Positions 27,426-28,189 of a DNA stretch of 28,189 nucleotides are shown here, one piece after another. Position 1 is the first letter of the stretch. Each line of letters opens with the position of its first letter. This DNA is from a virus. The stretch covers positions 1-28,189 of the IMG/VR virus record IMGVR_UViG_3300017720_000047; one strand, 5' to 3'. Below the pieces are notes generated by a model. The model was not told the DNA's origin, ran no database searches, and saw only the letters and a list, made by a program, of their open reading frames with translations. Both the position numbers and the translations under genes were made by a program.

Positions 27426-27643
27426 AAAAACTTTGGGAAATTTGGAAGTACTCATTAGGAAGTTTCAGTGACACAAAAACAGAAAATTATGATGATTGGG
27501 TTGCTATCGTTCGCACCTGTATATTTGTTAGTTACATGGTCACTAATATTTTTATTGTATCTGGAGTCATAAGACACTGGAACAATTCGTCAGAGAATGA
27601 ACACACACTTGACAACAGTGTAGCAGATTGCTACATTAAATAG
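27422..27643 (+). CDS. 73-aa membrane protein (GTG start)
   Basis: Starts GTG 27422 (MKKLWEIWKYSLGSFSDTK) in a four-base overlap with the previous stop. One hydrophobic span at about 27-48 (VAIVRTCIFVSYMVTNIFIV) and a polar tail ending DNSVADCYIK. A promoter-like element and palindrome lie inside its 3' end. No family recognised. Confidence 0.6.
   Translation: MKKLWEIWKYSLGSFSDTKTENYDDWVAIVRTCIFVSYMVTNIFIVSGVIRHWNNSSENEHTLDNSVADCYIK
27609..27637 (+). promoter_or_regulatory. Possible sigma-70 promoter containing a palindrome
   Basis: TTGACA (27609-27614), 17-base spacer, then TACATT (27632-27637), a weak -10. TGTAGCA-GAT-TGCTACA (27619-27635) is a perfect 7-bp inverted repeat in the spacer and could be an operator. 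Lies in the end of the 27422 gene, 31 bases before ATG 27669. Confidence 0.4.
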
Positions 27644-27668
27644 TATTGTAGACAATCTTTCTACCATT

Positions 27669-27824
27669 ATGCATCCCGACGACTTACAGAACTGGAAAAT
27701 TATTAAGGAAAAATTTGAGGAAAACGGCACAACAGACAACTTCTACTATAAAAGAGCTTGTGCTATTGTAAGAGGAGAACCTGATCCCATGGATAATTTG
27801 AAGAATGTCTCACAGGATGGATGA
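27669..27824 (+). CDS. 51-aa hypothetical protein
   Basis: MHPDDLQNWKIIKEKFEENG, a small helical protein (TTDNFYYKRACAIVRG). It starts 25 bases after the previous gene and overlaps the next ORF by 20 bases. No clear ribosome binding site. Composition and position support a real gene, but function is unknown. Confidence 0.6.
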   Translation: MHPDDLQNWKIIKEKFEENGTTDNFYYKRACAIVRGEPDPMDNLKNVSQDG

Positions 27825-27987
27825 AATAAAACCAGAGCACTACGTCACAGAAAAACAGTGCCAGGAAATGATCGATAAAGCTATTGACAAACATAATAAA
27901 ACTGCTACAATTATAAGTGCCATCCTCGGATGTATCCTCCTTGGATTTTACTCTCATGGAGTTTTAGCCTTGGTAGGTCGCACATGA
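27805..27987 (+). CDS. 60-aa tail-anchored membrane protein
   Basis: MSHRMDEIKPEHYVTEKQCQ then a helix, and a hydrophobic span at about 36-56 (IISAILGCILLGFYSHGVLA) close to the C-terminus ending VGRT. Either ATG 27805 or 27817 could be the start; AATTTGAAGA before 27805 is a modest site. The layout resembles small holins or anchors, but the sequence alone does not decide. Confidence 0.6.
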   Translation: MSHRMDEIKPEHYVTEKQCQEMIDKAIDKHNKTATIISAILGCILLGFYSHGVLALVGRT

Positions 27988-28009
27988 TGGCTGCGGTAAC
28001 TTCCTTTGG

Positions 28010-28045
28010 TAGGTTCAGAGTTAGCGGCGATAGGAACCTATTTTT
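28010..28045 (+). terminator. Terminator before tRNA-Pro
   Basis: TAGGTTC (28010-28016) pairs with GAACCTA (28034-28040) across a 17-base loop, followed by five T. The loop is long, so strength is moderate. tRNA-Pro begins right after. Confidence 0.5.
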
Positions 28046-28119
28046 CGGGACGTAGCTCAGTTTGGTAGAGCACTCGCTTTGGGAGCGAGTGGCCGTAGGT
28101 TCAAATCCTATCATCCCGA
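28046..28119 (+). tRNA. tRNA-Pro (anticodon UGG)
   Basis: Acceptor CGGGACG/CATCCCG with one C-A mismatch at the sixth pair, D stem GCTC/GAGC, anticodon stem CTCGC/GCGAG with loop TTTGGGA reading CCA, T stem GTAGG/CCTAT with one G-U. Discriminator A. The remaining 70 bases after it show no gene I can support. Confidence 0.92.
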
Positions 28120-28189
28120 TTGTGTTTGTATCAAGATGTTACACTCGTTAGAAAATATTTTGTTTCTATATACAATTATACCTGCATAA

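Noticed and set aside
28136-28189. 17-codon ORF at the window end
   Set aside because: No ribosome binding site, no coupling, and too short; chance occurrence likely.
1-28189. CRISPR array, insertion sequence or attachment site
   Set aside because: No regularly spaced direct repeats, transposase motif, or matching direct repeats beside the tRNAs were found by eye; a computed repeat search would be needed to be certain.

Overview
The window is about 28 kb of a T4-like cyanophage genome (cyanomyovirus, host probably marine Synechococcus or Prochlorococcus). Three things point there: a T4-type replication core (gene 41 helicase end, gene 61 primase, nrdA/nrdB); host-derived photosynthesis and carbon genes (plastocyanin, ferredoxin, plastoquinol terminal oxidase, 6-phosphogluconate dehydrogenase, glucose-6-phosphate dehydrogenase, TalC transaldolase, MazG); and T4-type late promoters reading TATAAATA. 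No psbA, psbD or hli gene is seen here. Coding is very dense, with many ATGA and TAATG stop/start overlaps. There are six tRNA genes: Thr-UGU, Arg-UCU, Gly-UCC, Asn-GUU, Val-UAC and Pro-UGG.

Layout. (1) 1-1390: 3' end of the gp41 helicase gene, mazG and three small overlapping genes, then tRNA-Thr. (2) 1496-7771: a block between the helicase and primase genes. It holds an unrecognised AT-rich 446-aa gene, a nucleotidyltransferase with an N-terminus resembling a T4 capsid-targeting sequence, a Lys-rich protein, a DUF3008 protein, a probable virion protein behind a late promoter, and a coiled-coil/membrane protein. (3) 7784-12311: primase, nrdA, nrdB and a 42-aa gene, closed by a terminator. 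(4) 12324-13242: one late gene for a histone-H1-like Ala/Lys-rich protein, bounded by terminators. (5) 13300-16390: GIY-YIG-like nuclease, SleB-like cell-wall hydrolase, secreted HExxH metallopeptidase, and two membrane proteins including a holin candidate; this looks like a lysis/envelope region. (6) 16449-22491: a long plus-strand operon petE, petF, PTOX, gnd, zwf, a run of micro-ORFs (many membrane-spanning), an SNase-fold nuclease and two membrane proteins. (7) 22325-24227: three minus-strand genes for exported proteins; the last converges on and overlaps the plus-strand operon by 167 nt. (8) 24319-28189: small genes, tRNAs, a structured intergenic RNA candidate, talC, a small outer-membrane-like protein, two good sigma-70 promoters and several terminators.

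How it works together. Plastocyanin, ferredoxin and PTOX would handle photosynthetic electron flow, while Zwf, Gnd and TalC would run the oxidative pentose phosphate pathway to give NADPH and pentose. The phage NrdA/NrdB would turn ribonucleotides into deoxyribonucleotides for replication by the helicase-primase.

The most unusual signals are these: a compact structured RNA candidate with a UUCG hairpin, overlapping a 24-codon ORF with a strong Shine-Dalgarno, between tRNA-Arg and talC; the capsid-targeting-like peptide on the nucleotidyltransferase; an apparent ATC start at a TAATC coupling junction in the exported-protein operon; and a sigma-70 promoter whose start point falls inside the preceding terminator hairpin. 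All functions come from reading the sequence; no database search was run.
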